A DNA stretch of 64,000 bases, from contig NZ_CP060404.1 in assembly GCF_014295035.1 (NCBI RefSeq), positions 186,001 to 250,000 of the forward strand, given 5' to 3'. Below are positions 47,251 through 57,904 of this stretch, one piece after another. This stretch comes from Streptomyces buecherae (GTDB taxonomy: Bacteria; Actinomycetota; Actinomycetes; Streptomycetales; Streptomycetaceae). Positions within the stretch are counted from its first letter, which is position 1; every line of letters begins with the position of its first letter. Below the pieces are notes generated by a model. The model saw only the letters and a list, made by a program, of their open reading frames with translations. It ran no database searches and was not told the origin of the DNA. Position numbers and translations under genes: made by a program.

Positions 47251-50200
47251 TCAGGACACCCCGAGTTCGTTGTGGATAAAGTCGAGAACCTGATCCGCGG
47301 ACGCGGATTCCAGTCGTTCCGCGGCGCTGCTCTCGTTCGCCGGCTTGCGTTCGGCCTTGAGCCGGGACAGCAGGCTTTCCAGTCGGGACAGCACGACGCC
47401 GGCGTCGTCGTCCGCCAGCACCGCGTTGGTCAGGGTGTTCTCCAGTCGGGTGAGGTCGGTGAGCGCCGGTTCGGCGGTGCCGCGCGCCGGGGGCTGTGCC
47501 TCGTCGGGCACGAGCCGCTGGAGCAGGTGCGTGGCGATGCCCTCCGGTGTGGGGTGGCGGAAGATGAGGGCGGCCGGCAGGCGCAGCCCCGTGGCGGCGG
47601 CGAGCCGGTTGCGCAGTTCCACGGCCGTGAACGAGTCGAAGCCGAGGTCCTTGAAGCTCGCGTCCACCTGGACCGCGTCGGCGTCGGCGTGCCCGAGCAC
47701 CGTGGCCGCGTGCTCCCGGACCAGGCCCAGCAGGGTGCGGTGGCGATCGTCGGCGGAGAGCCCGGCGAGTCGCGCCGCCCAGTCCACCGGCCGTCCCGCA
47801 CCGACCTCGGCCGCGCTGCGCCGTCCGCGTACGCCCGCCGCGAGCAGGCCGCGCAGGGCGGCCGGCACCGCGTCGGCGGGCAGCGCCGCCAGCGCCCGGG
47901 GGTCGATGCCCGCGGCCACCAGGTGGGCGCCGCCGTGTCGGCGGGAGGCGTCCCAGAGGGTGAGCGCCTGCTCGGTGGGGAGCGCCTCGATCCCGGAACG
48001 CGGCGCTGGCGCGGGCCCGCTGGCGGCCCAGGGCCCCCAGGCCACCGCGAGGCCGGGCAGGCCGAGCGTGCGCCGGTGGGCCGCCAGCGCGGCGCCGTAC
48101 GCGTCCGCCGCCGCGTCCTCGGGCAGCCCGGCGACGCCGAGGGTGCCGGCGGCCGATGAGAACGTCGCGAACAGCGTGAGGGGCAGCCCGGCGGTGGCCG
48201 CGTGCAGGTGTGCGGCGGCGCCGGCCCGGGTGGCCCACGATCGGGCCAGGGACTCGGCGACGTCCGCGGTGGCCTCACCAGTGGTGGTGTTCGCGGCCGC
48301 GGCTGGCCGGGCCGCCGGCTGGTTGCCCGCGGTGTGGATGACGGCGGTGAGCGGGTGTTTGGGGTCGACGGCGGCGACGAGCGCGGCCACCGCCTCGGGG
48401 TCGGCGAGGTCGGCCGACGCGAACCGTGGTGTGGCGCCCAACGCGCCCAGCCGGTCCGCGAGTTCGCCCGCCCCAGCGTCGTCCGTGCCGGGTGGGCTGA
48501 CGAGCAGGAGGTGCTTGGCCTGCCCCGTACGCGCCAGGTGCTCGGCGATCAGCTCGCCCAGCGGGCCGTCGCCGCCGGTGACCAGGACCGTGCCGTCCGC
48601 GTCGAGCCCGTCGGCCCCGTCCGCCGCTGGTTCGGCGGGTGCGGTGGCGCGGGTGAGGCGCGGTGCCAGCAACCGGCCGGCCCGCAGCGCGAGCCGGGGC
48701 TCGTCGAACTCGCCGGCCCGCAGCGCCACCGAGGGCAGCCCGGTGGTGTCCTCGTCGGCATCCAGCAGCAGCAGGCGCCCGGGGTGCGCGGCCTGCAGGG
48801 CGCTGACCAGCCCCCAGGCGGTGGCGCCGGCCAGGTCCCGGACGGGTTCGCCGTCGTCGGTGGCCACCGCGCCACGGGTGATGACGACGAGCCGGCACTC
48901 GGCCAGGGCGGGACGGGCCAGCCAGTCGCGCACCAGGCGCGACAGGTTCTCGGCCAGGCGCAACGCGTCGGCGGGCGTGTCGGCTCGGGTGTCGGTCGGC
49001 GTGCCGTCGCCGAGTGCCTGGGTCAGCACGGTCGCGGGTACGGGCGTGCCGTCGGCGGCCGAGGCCGCGAGTGCCGCCACGTCGGGGTAGCTGGTGCCGC
49101 GCGGACCGTCGGTGCCGGGCCCGGTCAGGCCGAGCCGGTCGTCGCCGAGCAGCGCCCAGTCGCCTCCGGCGGGCGCGTCGGCCGGGCGCGCCGTGCCGAG
49201 TTGGGCCCAGTCCAGCGTGAACAGGCCCTCCACGCCACGGCTGGCCGCGGCGCGCAGGTGGCTCCTGTCGGCGGGCCGGGTCACCAGTGCGTCGGCGGTC
49301 AGGACGGGCGCGCCGGCCCCGTCGGTGACCGTGACGCGCAGCGCCCGCTCCCCTTCCGCCGCGTCCTGGCGTGGGCTGAGGCGGACCCGGACGCTGCGCG
49401 CCTCGCCGGCCCACAGCGTCACTCCGCTCCAACTGAACGGCATCCACACCCGCCCGTCGGTGTCCTCGCCCGCCGTGGGGGCGGGGACCAGGCGCGCGGG
49501 TTGGAGCGCCGCGTCCAGCAGTGCCGGGTGGATGCCGTAACCCTCGTGGTCGCCCGCCGCCTTGGGCAGCGCGACCTCGGCCAGCACCTCGTCCCCGTGC
49601 CGCCACAGGGCGCGCAGGCCCTGGAAGGCGGGCCCGTAGCCGTAGCCGTCGGCTGCGCTGTCAGCGGTGAACTCGGCCAGGTCCACGGGCTCGGCGGCGG
49701 GTGGCGGCCAGGCGCCGACCGGCTGGTCGGGCTCGGCGGCCTCGGTCTGCGGCGGGCCCAGCACGCCCTCCGCGTGACACAGCCAGGGCAGGCTGGACGG
49801 TTGGGGCTCGTCGGCGCGCGAGTAGATCCGTACGTCGCGGCGGCCGTCCGCCGTGGCATCGCCCACCACGACCTGGACGCGCAGCGCGCCAGCGGCGGGG
49901 AGGACCAGGGGCACCTGGAGAGCCAGTTCGTCCACGCCCGCGCCGCCCACCTCGTCGGCGGCGCGCAGCGCCCACTCCAGCAGCACCGTGCCGGGCACCA
50001 GGGTGACGCCGGCCACCTCGTGCTCCGCGAGCCAGGCGTGGGTCCGCGTCGACAGTCGCCCGGTGAGCACGTGTGTGCTGCCGTCGGCGACCTCGACGGC
50101 GGCGCCGAGCAGCGGGTGCCCGGAGGTGGTGAGCCCGAGGTCGGCCGGGTTTCCGGCGCCGCCGCTGGCCGGGGCGAGCCAGTACCGTTCGCGCTGGAAG

Positions 50201-53200
50201 GCGTACGTCGGCAGGTCCACGACGCGTGGCGCTGGGTCGGCGGCGAACCACCGGGACCAGTCCACCGCGACGCCGGCGGCGAACGCCTGCGCCACCGACT
50301 GGGCCAACTGCGCCGGACCGCCCTGCTCGCGCCGGAGCGTGGGCACGGTGACGGCCGCCACACCGGCCTCGTCGAAGGACTCCTGCAACCCCACGGTGAG
50401 GACGGGGTGGGTGCTGGCCTCGATGAACACCCGGTGGCCCGCTTCGAGCAGCCGTTGCACGGCCTCGGCGAAGCGGACCTGTTCGCGGAGGTTGGTCACC
50501 CAGTACGCGGCGGTCAGCTCCGTCGTGTCGAGGCGCTCGGCGGTGACGGTCGAGTAGAAGGCGACGTCGGAACCGGTCGGCTCGACGCCCGCGAGGAGAT
50601 CGGTCAACTCGTTGGCGATCACGTCTACTTGGGGGCTGTGTGAGGCGTAGTCCACGTCGATCAGGCGGGCCCGGCCGCCGGTCCGCTGCCAGCGTTCCAC
50701 CGCGTGTCGCACCTGCTCGGGCGGGCCGGAGACGACCACGGAACCCGGGCCGTTGACGGCCGCCACGACGACGGCCGACGCCGCCGCACCCAACTCGGCC
50801 AGCCACGGCGTCGCCTCAGCCTGGCTCATGCCGAGCGAGGCCATGGCACCGCCACCGGCAAGGCGGCGCAGCGCCCTGCTCCGCAACGCCACCACCTTCG
50901 CACCGTCCTCCAAGGACAACGCACCGGCGACGACAGCAGCGGCGATCTCACCCTGGCTGTGACCCACCACGGCGGCAGGCGTCACACCCTGATCAGCCCA
51001 CACCGCGGCCAACGACACCATCACCGCCCACAACACCGGCTGCACCACATCAACCCGACCCAGGCCGGCCGCGTCCACACCGCCCCGCAACACCTCGGCA
51101 AGCGACCAGTCCACGTACGGAGCCAGCGCTCGTTCACACTCGGCCACCCGCGCCGCGAACACCGGAGACGACTCCAACAACCCCGCGCCCATCCCCACCC
51201 ACTGCGAACCCTGACCCGGGAAGACCAGCACCGGGCCGTGCGCGGTGTTGCCGGTCGGGGGCGCGGCGGGACCCACCACGCCGGGGTAGGTCTCACCGGC
51301 CGCGAGCGCCTCCAGGCCGACCAGCAGTTCGTCCCGGTCCTGGCCGAGCACCACGGCCCGGTGCTCGAACACCGTCCGTCGGGTCGCCAGCGAGAAGCCC
51401 ACGTCGGCGAGCGAGGCGCCGGCCTCCAGGGCGGCCGGCAGCCGCTCGACCAGCGCCTTGGCCTGGCCACGCAGCGCCTGCGGGCCACGGGCCGACAGCA
51501 CCCAGGGCACGACGCCGCCGCCGGCGACGGCCTGCGTCGGCGCGTCCTGTCCGGTCTGGTCCGCGCGTTCCGTGTGCTCCGAGGCGGGGGCCTGCTCCAC
51601 GATGAGGTGGGCGTTGGTGCCGCTGATGCCGAACGAGGAGACGGCGGCCCGGCGCGGGCGCTCGCCGGTGCGCCACGGCACGGGCTCGGTCAGCAGGCGG
51701 ACGCCGCCGGCGGCCCAGTTCACGTGCGGGCTGGGCTCGTTCGCGTGCAGCGACGGCGGCAGCTCCGCGTGGCGCAGCGCCATCACCATCTTGATCACAC
51801 CGGCGACGCCGGCGGCGGCCTGGGTGTGACCGATGTTGGACTTGACGGACCCCAACCACAGGGGTTGGTCGTCGGGCCGGCCCTGGCCGTACGTGGCGAG
51901 CAGGGCCTGGGCCTCGATCGGGTCGCCCAGGGTGGTGCCGGTGCCGTGTGCCTCGACGGCGTCGACCTCGGTCCCGGCGAGCCCCGCGTTGACCAGCGCC
52001 TGTCGGATGACGCGCTGCTGGGCGGGGCCGTTGGGCGCGGCCAGGCCGTTGCTCGCGCCGTCCTGGTTGATGGCCGAGCCACGGATGACGGCGAGCACCT
52101 CGTGGCCGTTGCGCCGGGCGTCCGAGAGCCGCTCCAGCAGGACCAGCCCCACGCCCTCGGCCCAGCCGGTGCCGTCGGCCGCGGCGGCGAACGGCTTGCA
52201 CCGGCCGTCGGGGGCCAGCCCGCGCTGGCGCGAGAAGCCGGTGAACATGCCGGGCGAGGCCATCAGCGTGACGCCACCGGCCAGCGCCAGCGCGCACTCG
52301 CCCTGCCGCAGCGACTGGGCCGCCAGGTGCAGGGCCACCAGGGACGAGGAGCAGGCCGTGTCGATGGTGACGGCGGGCCCTTCCAGGCCGAAGGTGAAGG
52401 CCACCCGGCCGGAGGCCACGCTGGGTGTGACGCCGGTGAGCAGGTGGGCGTCGATGCCGCCGGCGGCCTGGTGCAGTCGCGGGCCGTAGTCCTGCGCGGT
52501 GGCACCCACGAACACGCCGGTGTCGCTGCCGCGCAGCGCCGGGCCGTCGATGCCGGCGCGCTCGAACGCCTCCCAGGCGGCCTCCAGGAGCAGGCGCTGC
52601 TGCGGCTCGATCGCCTGCGCCTCGCGCGGGCTGATCCCGAAGAAGGCGGCGTCGAACTCGGCCGCGTCGTAGAGGAAGCCGCCCTCGCGGGCGTAGCTGG
52701 TGCCGGGGTGGTCGGCGTCGGGGTGGTAGAGGCCCGCCAGGTCCCAGCCCCGGTCGGTGGGGAACGGGCCCACGGCGTCGACCTGGCCGGCCACCAGGCG
52801 CCACAGCTCCTCGGGGGTGCTGGCGCCCCCCGGGTAACGGCAGCTCATGGCGACGATGGCGACGGGGTCGTCGGCGCCGGCCACGGCGGGCGCCGACCGG
52901 TGCGGCTCGGGGGATGCGGTGGGGCCGTCGCCGGTCTGGGCGCGCAGCTCGGCCGCCACGGCGGTGGGCGTGGGGTGGTCGAACGTCAGCGTGGCGGGCA
53001 GCGGCAGCCCGGCCGCGGCGCTGAGCTGTTCGCTCAGCTCGGCCGCGGCCATCGAGTCGAAGCCGAGTTCCTTGAACGTCAGGTGCGGGTCGACGGCGCT
53101 ACCCGTCGCGTGGCCGAGGACCAGCGCCGCCTTGGCCCGCACCAGGTCGAGCAGTACCTGGTCGCGCTCGGCGTCGGTGAGCCCGCCCAGCCTGCTCCGC

Positions 53201-56124
53201 AGGGGCGAGGCGGCGGGCTCGGGCGGTGTGGGCGCGTCGGGGGCGGGTCCGGGCAGGGCCGTGCCGTTGACGCGGGCCGGGATGTGGGTGCTGCCGTGCC
53301 CGGTTCGCTGGGCGCCCGTCGGCTCGGGCTCGGCCGTCGGGCGCGGCCAGAAACGCTGTCGCTGGAAGGCGTAGGTCGGCAGGGTCACCCGAGGGCGGGT
53401 GGCGCCGTCGAAGGTTTGCTCCCAGCGCAGCGGCACGCCCCGTACGTACGCCTGGGCCACGGCGGAGGCGAGGGTGGTGACCTCGGGGCGTTGGCGGCGG
53501 AGGGTGGCCAGGGCGGCCGGCAGCGGTCGGTCGACGCCGCCTCGTCCGGTCTCGGGCAGCGCGGTGAAGCACTCGCGGGCCATGACGGTCAGCGGCGCGT
53601 CGGGGCCGATTTCGAGGAACGTGTCGACGCCGGCCGCGTGCAGGGTGTGCACGCCGGTCATGAACCGTACGGCGTTACGGGCGTGTTCGGCCCAGTAGTC
53701 GGGCGAGCCGAGTTGTCGCGCGGTGGCCACCTCGCCGGTCACGTTCGAGACGACGTCGATGGTCGGCGGGGCGAACGTCAGGCCGGCGGCGACGGCCCGC
53801 AGCCCGTCGAGCATGCCGTCCATGTGGTGGGAGTGGAAGGCGTGGCTGACGCGCAGCCGGGACGCCTTGCGTCCACGGGCGCGCCAGGCGGCGGTCGCCT
53901 CGTCCACGGCGTCCGCGTCGCCGGAGACCACGAGCGACGCCGGTCCGTTGACGGCGGCGACGCCGAGCCGGCCCGCGTACCGCGCGAGGAGTTCGGCCGC
54001 CTCGTCCTCGCTGGCCTGCCAGGCGGCCATGGCGCCCGGTTCCGTGACGGCCTGCATCAGCCGCCCCCGGGCCGCGACCAGCGCCGCGGCGTCGGCGAGC
54101 GAGAACACCCCGGCGACGTGGGCGGCGGCGATCTCGCCCACCGAGTGGCCCAGCACGTAGTCCGGCGTCAGGCCCCAGGACCCGACGAGCCGGTAGAGGG
54201 CGACCTCGATCGCGAACAGGGCCGCCTGGGTGTACGCGGTCTGGTCGAGCGCGCTGGGGGCCGCGTCCGGCGCATCGGGGGCAGCGGGTGCGTCCGATGC
54301 GTCGAGTGCGTCCGGCGCGGTGAACAGGATCTCGCGCAGCGGTCGGTCCAGGTGGCCGTCGAGGCAGTCGAGGGCCGCGTCCAGGGCGGCGGCGAAGGCC
54401 GGGTAGGTGTCGTACAGCTCGCGGCCCATGTTCAGCCGCTGGCTGCCCTGGCCGCTGAAGAGCAGCGCGACCTTGCCGCCGGTGGTCCGGCCGCGCGCCA
54501 GGCCGGGGGCGTCCGCGCCGCGCTCGGCCGCGTCCAACAGGGCCAGCAGCTCGTCCCGCTCGTGTCCGTGCAGCACGGCGCGGTGGGCGAAGGCCGTACG
54601 GCGGGTGGCGAGCGCGTGCCCGACGGCCGCCGGGTCCGCGTCGGGCTCGTCGGCCAGGTGCGCGCGCAGCCGCGCGGCCTGGGCGCGCAGCGCCTGCTCG
54701 GTCCTGCCCGACAGCGTCCAGGCGACGGGGGCTGGGCTCGGGTGGGCGCGGCGCGTCGGGTTGGGCGCGGCGGTGTGCGGCGACGGGGTCGGCTCGGGCT
54801 CGGGTGCCTCGGTGAGCACCAGGTGGGCGTTGGTGCCGCCCATGCCGAAGGCGCTGACGCCGGCGACCAGGGGTTGGTCGGCCCGTGGCCACGGGCCGAG
54901 CTCCTGCTGTACCTCAAGTCCCAGGGTGGCCAGCGGGATGCGCGGGTTGGGTGTAGCGTAGTTCAGGCTCGGCGGCAGCGCGCGGTGCGTGATGGCGAGC
55001 GCCACCTTGAGCAGTCCGACGATTCCGGCGGCGGACTCCAGGTGGCCGACGTTCGTCTTCGCGGAGCCCACGCGCAACGGCGTCGTGGCCGACCGGTCCC
55101 GGCCCAGCGCGGCCCCGAGGGCCGCGGCCTCGATCGGGTCGCCGACGGGCGTGCCGGTGCCGTGCAGCTCCACGTACTGGACGTCGGCGGCGGCCGTCTC
55201 CGCCTGTGCGTAGGCGCGGCGCAGCACCTCTTCCTGGGCGCCCTGGCTGGGTGCGGTGAGCCCGTCGGTGGCGCCGTCGTTGTTGAGTGCGCTGGCCCGG
55301 ATGACGCAGTAGACCGGATCGCCGTCGCGCAGCGCCGCCGCCAGGGGGCGCAGCAGCACCGCGCCGCCGCCCTCGCCCCGTACGAACCCGTTGGCCCGAG
55401 CGTCGAAGGTGTGGCACCTGCCGTCCGGGGAGAGCCCGCCGAACTGGGCGGTGGCCGCGTCCATGCTGTCCTCGCTGAGGATCAGGTTGACGCCGGCGGC
55501 CAGCGCCCGGGTGCACTCGCCGCGGCGCAGGCTCTCGCAGGCCAGGTGCACGGCCACCAAAGCGGAGGACTGCGCCGTGTCGACGGCCAGGCTGGGGCCG
55601 CGCAGCCCGAGTCCGTAGGAGACGCGGTTGGCGATGGCGCTGCGGTGCAGGCCGGTCATCGGGTAGCGGTTGTCCGCGAGTGCGCCGTGCCGGCGCAGCA
55701 GGGCGGCGTACTCGTCCCACATGGCGCCCACGAAGACGCCGGTGCGGCTGCCCGCGAGGGTCTCGGGGAGGGTGCCCGCGTCCTCCAGCGCCTCCCAGGC
55801 CAGCTCCAGCATCAGTCGCTGCTGAGGGTCCATGGCGAGCGCCTCGCGCGGCGCGATGCCGAAGAATTCGGCATCGAACGCGTCCACGCGGTCCAGGAAT
55901 CCGCCCCAGCGAATGGAACGGGCCCGCTCGGCCGCGCCGTTCGCCGCGTCGACGCTTTCCGCGTACCGACGGTCGTCCGGCATCGCGGAAATCGCGCTTT
56001 CACCATCGCGTAACAGTCGCCAGAATTCCCGGGGGCTCGCCGCCCGTGGAAATCGGCAGGCGAGACCCACGACGGCGATGGGAGTTACGGACCGGGGTGA
56101 CCGGGTGGGATCGGTGCTAGCCAT
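47251..56124 (-). CDS. nigAI: Type I PKS loading module (KSQ-AT-ACP) plus module 1 (KS-AT-DH-KR0-ACP)
   Basis: Starts the chain. In this 2957-residue protein, the first KS has Gln185 in place of the active Cys (TAQSS), which marks a malonyl-ACP decarboxylase. Its AT carries GHSVGE (about 658) and HAFH (about 761), so malonyl is loaded and an acetyl starter results; the loading ACP has GFDSM (about 1023). Module 1: KS (Cys about 1257), AT with GHSQGE (about 1721) and YASH (about 1826), so methylmalonyl; DH with intact motifs ([10 protein letters not shown] about 2034, LLDAALQ about 2203), a KR with destroyed active site (about 2500-2740), and ACP (GFDSF about 2830). It ends FIHNELGVS. Expected product: 2-methyl-3-oxobutanoyl-ACP, giving the C29 ketone of a nigericin-type hemiketal ring. 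The ATG at 56124 is preferred over GTG at 56127 because GAGG sits 4 nt ahead of it. Confidence 0.95.
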   Translation of the reverse strand: MASTDPTRSPRSVTPIAVVGLACRFPRAASPREFWRLLRDGESAISAMPDDRRYAESVDAANGAAERARSIRWGGFLDRVDAFDAEFFGIAPREALAMDPQQRLMLELAWEALEDAGTLPETLAGSRTGVFVGAMWDEYAALLRRHGALADNRYPMTGLHRSAIANRVSYGLGLRGPSLAVDTAQSSALVAVHLACESLRRGECTRALAAGVNLILSEDSMDAATAQFGGLSPDGRCHTFDARANGFVRGEGGGAVLLRPLAAALRDGDPVYCVIRASALNNDGATDGLTAPSQGAQEEVLRRAYAQAETAAADVQYVELHGTGTPVGDPIEAAALGAALGRDRSATTPLRVGSAKTNVGHLESAAGIVGLLKVALAITHRALPPSLNYATPNPRIPLATLGLEVQQELGPWPRADQPLVAGVSAFGMGGTNAHLVLTEAPEPEPTPSPHTAAPNPTRRAHPSPAPVAWTLSGRTEQALRAQAARLRAHLADEPDADPAAVGHALATRRTAFAHRAVLHGHERDELLALLDAAERGADAPGLARGRTTGGKVALLFSGQGSQRLNMGRELYDTYPAFAAALDAALDCLDGHLDRPLREILFTAPDALDASDAPAAPDAPDAAPSALDQTAYTQAALFAIEVALYRLVGSWGLTPDYVLGHSVGEIAAAHVAGVFSLADAAALVAARGRLMQAVTEPGAMAAWQASEDEAAELLARYAGRLGVAAVNGPASLVVSGDADAVDEATAAWRARGRKASRLRVSHAFHSHHMDGMLDGLRAVAAGLTFAPPTIDVVSNVTGEVATARQLGSPDYWAEHARNAVRFMTGVHTLHAAGVDTFLEIGPDAPLTVMARECFTALPETGRGGVDRPLPAALATLRRQRPEVTTLASAVAQAYVRGVPLRWEQTFDGATRPRVTLPTYAFQRQRFWPRPTAEPEPTGAQRTGHGSTHIPARVNGTALPGPAPDAPTPPEPAASPLRSRLGGLTDAERDQVLLDLVRAKAALVLGHATGSAVDPHLTFKELGFDSMAAAELSEQLSAAAGLPLPATLTFDHPTPTAVAAELRAQTGDGPTASPEPHRSAPAVAGADDPVAIVAMSCRYPGGASTPEELWRLVAGQVDAVGPFPTDRGWDLAGLYHPDADHPGTSYAREGGFLYDAAEFDAAFFGISPREAQAIEPQQRLLLEAAWEAFERAGIDGPALRGSDTGVFVGATAQDYGPRLHQAAGGIDAHLLTGVTPSVASGRVAFTFGLEGPAVTIDTACSSSLVALHLAAQSLRQGECALALAGGVTLMASPGMFTGFSRQRGLAPDGRCKPFAAAADGTGWAEGVGLVLLERLSDARRNGHEVLAVIRGSAINQDGASNGLAAPNGPAQQRVIRQALVNAGLAGTEVDAVEAHGTGTTLGDPIEAQALLATYGQGRPDDQPLWLGSVKSNIGHTQAAAGVAGVIKMVMALRHAELPPSLHANEPSPHVNWAAGGVRLLTEPVPWRTGERPRRAAVSSFGISGTNAHLIVEQAPASEHTERADQTGQDAPTQAVAGGGVVPWVLSARGPQALRGQAKALVERLPAALEAGASLADVGFSLATRRTVFEHRAVVLGQDRDELLVGLEALAAGETYPGVVGPAAPPTGNTAHGPVLVFPGQGSQWVGMGAGLLESSPVFAARVAECERALAPYVDWSLAEVLRGGVDAAGLGRVDVVQPVLWAVMVSLAAVWADQGVTPAAVVGHSQGEIAAAVVAGALSLEDGAKVVALRSRALRRLAGGGAMASLGMSQAEATPWLAELGAAASAVVVAAVNGPGSVVVSGPPEQVRHAVERWQRTGGRARLIDVDYASHSPQVDVIANELTDLLAGVEPTGSDVAFYSTVTAERLDTTELTAAYWVTNLREQVRFAEAVQRLLEAGHRVFIEASTHPVLTVGLQESFDEAGVAAVTVPTLRREQGGPAQLAQSVAQAFAAGVAVDWSRWFAADPAPRVVDLPTYAFQRERYWLAPASGGAGNPADLGLTTSGHPLLGAAVEVADGSTHVLTGRLSTRTHAWLAEHEVAGVTLVPGTVLLEWALRAADEVGGAGVDELALQVPLVLPAAGALRVQVVVGDATADGRRDVRIYSRADEPQPSSLPWLCHAEGVLGPPQTEAAEPDQPVGAWPPPAAEPVDLAEFTADSAADGYGYGPAFQGLRALWRHGDEVLAEVALPKAAGDHEGYGIHPALLDAALQPARLVPAPTAGEDTDGRVWMPFSWSGVTLWAGEARSVRVRLSPRQDAAEGERALRVTVTDGAGAPVLTADALVTRPADRSHLRAAASRGVEGLFTLDWAQLGTARPADAPAGGDWALLGDDRLGLTGPGTDGPRGTSYPDVAALAASAADGTPVPATVLTQALGDGTPTDTRADTPADALRLAENLSRLVRDWLARPALAECRLVVITRGAVATDDGEPVRDLAGATAWGLVSALQAAHPGRLLLLDADEDTTGLPSVALRAGEFDEPRLALRAGRLLAPRLTRATAPAEPAADGADGLDADGTVLVTGGDGPLGELIAEHLARTGQAKHLLLVSPPGTDDAGAGELADRLGALGATPRFASADLADPEAVAALVAAVDPKHPLTAVIHTAGNQPAARPAAAANTTTGEATADVAESLARSWATRAGAAAHLHAATAGLPLTLFATFSSAAGTLGVAGLPEDAAADAYGAALAAHRRTLGLPGLAVAWGPWAASGPAPAPRSGIEALPTEQALTLWDASRRHGGAHLVAAGIDPRALAALPADAVPAALRGLLAAGVRGRRSAAEVGAGRPVDWAARLAGLSADDRHRTLLGLVREHAATVLGHADADAVQVDASFKDLGFDSFTAVELRNRLAAATGLRLPAALIFRHPTPEGIATHLLQRLVPDEAQPPARGTAEPALTDLTRLENTLTNAVLADDDAGVVLSRLESLLSRLKAERKPANESSAAERLESASADQVLDFIHNELGVS
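47890..48620 (-). other. KR1: catalytically dead ketoreductase
   Basis: The nucleotide loop is near normal (TGGDGPLG). Aligned by eye with the module 6 KR, however, the catalytic Lys is Arg ([13 protein letters not shown] against [13 protein letters not shown]), the catalytic Tyr is Asp at residue 2670 (codon 48115-48117), and the Asn four residues on is Asp. The LDD loop is replaced by an Ala/Thr-rich stretch. Only the catalytic Ser (FSSAAG) remains. Loss of the Tyr alone should abolish reduction. Confidence 0.88.
54800..56090 (-). other. KSQ decarboxylase domain of the loading module
   Basis: The ketosynthase fold is complete (the family motif [16 protein letters not shown] and [10 protein letters not shown] are present), but the nucleophile motif reads [14 protein letters not shown]. 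The Gln codon is at 55570-55572. KSQ domains decarboxylate the malonyl-ACP loaded by the adjacent AT and do not condense. Confidence 0.95.
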
Positions 56125-56377
56125 CACGCCTCGTACGGAGCTCAGCAGGAAAAGACTTCCGGTCGTCTTGGGTCATTGGCGGCACTCCGCTCCGGACTTG
56201 AGTGATCGGTGCGAGCACGTCGCCAGCGTGGTCTGCCTCTCTAAAGGCACGCCAAACAGGTCGCGGCCGGTGACTTTAGCCCGGTGTTATCGCGCCACTG
56301 GACCATCAGCTCACGAGTGGGCCCCGTGGCGGCCCCTTGACGGCCAGCCGGGTCGCCGAGCACACAGGAGGAGAGTC
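56125..56377. promoter_or_regulatory. Divergent intergenic region between the PKS operon and the methyltransferase gene
   Basis: This 253-nt region between two divergent starts is the only place in the window from which the six-gene PKS operon could be transcribed without passing through another gene. It is locally less GC-rich than the genes. The methyltransferase ribosome site (AGGAGGAGAG) lies just ahead of 56378, and GAGG lies ahead of the PKS start. I could not settle on -35/-10 pairs or SARP heptamer repeats by eye. Confidence 0.6.
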
Positions 56378-57187
56378 ATGTCCCAAGCGTCCGTTCCGCC
56401 GAGCGGCCAGGTGTCCGACTACTACAGCTCGCTGGGTCCGCTGCTCCAGATGGCGTGGGACGACAACTTCCACTTCGGGTACTGGGAGAACGCCGAGGAC
56501 ACGGCCACCGTCGAGGAGGCCACCGACCGGTTCACCGACCTGCTCATCGAGCGGCTCCGCGTGGGACCCGGCGATCGGGTGCTGGACGTGGGCTGCGGCA
56601 TCGGCAAGCCGGCGATGCGCGTGGCGACCTCGACCGGGGCCGACGTACTGGGCATCACCATCAGCGAGCAGCAGGTCAAGCAGGGCCTTGAGCGGGCGGC
56701 AGCGGCGGGCAGGTCGGACCAGGTGCGGTTCCAGTTCGCGGACGCCATGGCGATGCCCTTCGACGCGGAGTCCTTCGAGGCCATCCTGGCCTTCGAGTCG
56801 ATCAACCACATGGAACGGCTGACGGCGCTGCGCGAGATGACGCGGGTGCTGGTGCCGGGCGGCCGGGTCGTGCTGACCGACGTGACCCCGCCCGAGGACG
56901 GCAGCTACCAGGAGCCCACCGATCCGTCCGTCGTCTCCTCGCTGGTCAGGCTGGAGGACTGGCCTGAGCTGATCAGCGCGGCCGGGCTGGTCCTCGACGA
57001 GGTCAAGGACGTCACCGAGAACACCAAGGACACGGCCAACCGGATGATCGACGGCATCCTGCGCTGCCGCAAGGACTTCGAGGCCACGCACGGGATCTCG
57101 GTCCAGGAGGTGTTCGACGCGGCCAAGGAGGCGCTGCCGACGGTGCCGAGCGCCGGATGCGTGATCGTGGTCGCGCACAAGCCCTGA
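56378..57187 (+). CDS. nigE: SAM-dependent O-methyltransferase (MonE/NigE-like)
   Basis: A 269-residue class I methyltransferase. The SAM-binding motif I is VLDVGCGIG (68-76), followed by the acidic strand end ADVLGITIS, a FADAMAMPF motif, and the post-motif LVPGGRVVLTDV. The N-terminus (YYSSLGPLLQMAWDDNFHFGYW) is typical of small-molecule O- and sugar-methyltransferases of macrolide and polyether clusters. The start is the ATG right after a strong AGGAGGAGAG site; a longer in-frame frame upstream crosses the divergent promoter region and is rejected. It lies on the plus strand, divergent from the PKS operon, and is followed by a hairpin. In a nigericin pathway the single methoxy group is at C11, so this enzyme is the natural candidate, as MonE is for the monensin methoxy group. 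The substrate assignment is inference. Confidence 0.85.
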   Translation: MSQASVPPSGQVSDYYSSLGPLLQMAWDDNFHFGYWENAEDTATVEEATDRFTDLLIERLRVGPGDRVLDVGCGIGKPAMRVATSTGADVLGITISEQQVKQGLERAAAAGRSDQVRFQFADAMAMPFDAESFEAILAFESINHMERLTALREMTRVLVPGGRVVLTDVTPPEDGSYQEPTDPSVVSSLVRLEDWPELISAAGLVLDEVKDVTENTKDTANRMIDGILRCRKDFEATHGISVQEVFDAAKEALPTVPSAGCVIVVAHKP

Positions 57188-57250
57188 GACACCCCTACCG
57201 GACCGCGCCACCGCCCCACCGACCCCGAGTGCGGCGTGGCCAGGGCCTGG

Positions 57251-57289
57251 GTCTTCGGCGCCGGCACGCGGCGTGCCGGCGCCGAAGAC
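57251..57289. terminator. Perfect inverted repeat, probable terminator after the methyltransferase gene
   Basis: Two 19-nt arms (57251-57269 and 57271-57289) are exact reverse complements separated by one base, so the RNA would fold as a very stable hairpin with about 18 pairs. It starts 63 nt after the methyltransferase stop. There is no T tract, as is usual for Streptomyces terminators. The symmetry means it could act in both directions. Confidence 0.75.
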
Positions 57290-57904
57290 CACCCCCCTAG
57301 CGCCCCCGACAACCGGCCCGCGTCCTGGCTGACCAGGCATCACCCGCGGCGCCACACGCGTAGCGCCAGCACCCCCCGCACCCCCGGTCGCCCACCACTC
57401 CCACCAGCCCGGCGGCCCGGTTCACCCGTCGCTCCCCCAGCGTGCGCGGCGCTCCCGCGATGACTCCGTTTCACCCCTAGGGGGGTGCGGAGTTGGCAAC
57501 TGGGGCCGGGGTCTGACGGACAGGGGTGCATTAATCTGTCCGGCGTTGACGAGCGGCGTATCGTCATTCCTGGAGACAGCGCCCGATGGGTGCGGTTTCC
57601 CGATTCCCGGCAAGCGAACGGAACAACTCGCAAAGGCGTTTCAGTCACCCGCGAAGAGCCGGTTCGCTTTGCCACCCGGTCCGTCGAGGAAACCGCCAAA
57701 GAGACGGGGGATATGTGGCTTCGGTGTTGCATGACGTAAACCAACGGAAACGGCCCTGCGAGGTCAGAGGGACCGACCCACGGGCAGGTGTCCGCTGCGG
57801 TCCCACGATCCGCACGTCGACCTGGGTTGAAACTCGCTCGCACACCGCCAAGAGTCCGTCATCGGAATACGACAATTCACCGCTTTCAGCGACTGGGACA
57901 CGCC
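57290..57904. other. Non-coding stretch upstream of the SARP gene
   Basis: This is about 615 nt without a convincing gene. Small open frames of 60-170 codons occur on both strands but lack ribosome sites and recognisable content. The stretch has lower GC than the surrounding genes, a short palindrome CCCCTAGGGG at 57474-57483, and A/T-richer patches (a TTAAT at about 57531, and around 57860-57890). It probably holds the promoter and operators of the SARP gene. Confidence 0.55.
57827..57855 (+). promoter_or_regulatory. Possible promoter of the SARP gene
   Basis: TTGAAA (57827-57832), a 17-nt spacer and AAGAGT (57850-57855) resemble a weak sigma-70-type promoter about 50 nt ahead of the GTG start. 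The -10 match is poor, so this is only a candidate. Confidence 0.25.

Noticed and set aside
47210..48238. N-terminal extension of the module 2 protein by about 343 codons
   Set aside because: The extra frame overlaps the end of the loading/module 1 gene in another frame and is Arg/Pro-rich. The docking peptide [14 protein letters not shown] marks the true start.
56198..56226. TTGAGT as a -35 element for the methyltransferase gene
   Set aside because: No acceptable -10 at 16-19 nt spacing; not reported as a promoter.
55832..56377. Upstream extension of the methyltransferase frame into the PKS gene
   Set aside because: It crosses the divergent promoter region and the start of the PKS gene. 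The ATG at 56378 has a strong ribosome site and gives a family-typical N-terminus.
57485..57739. Small plus-strand frames between the methyltransferase and SARP genes
   Set aside because: No ribosome site, no conserved features, several overlapping alternatives on both strands; chance frames are more likely.
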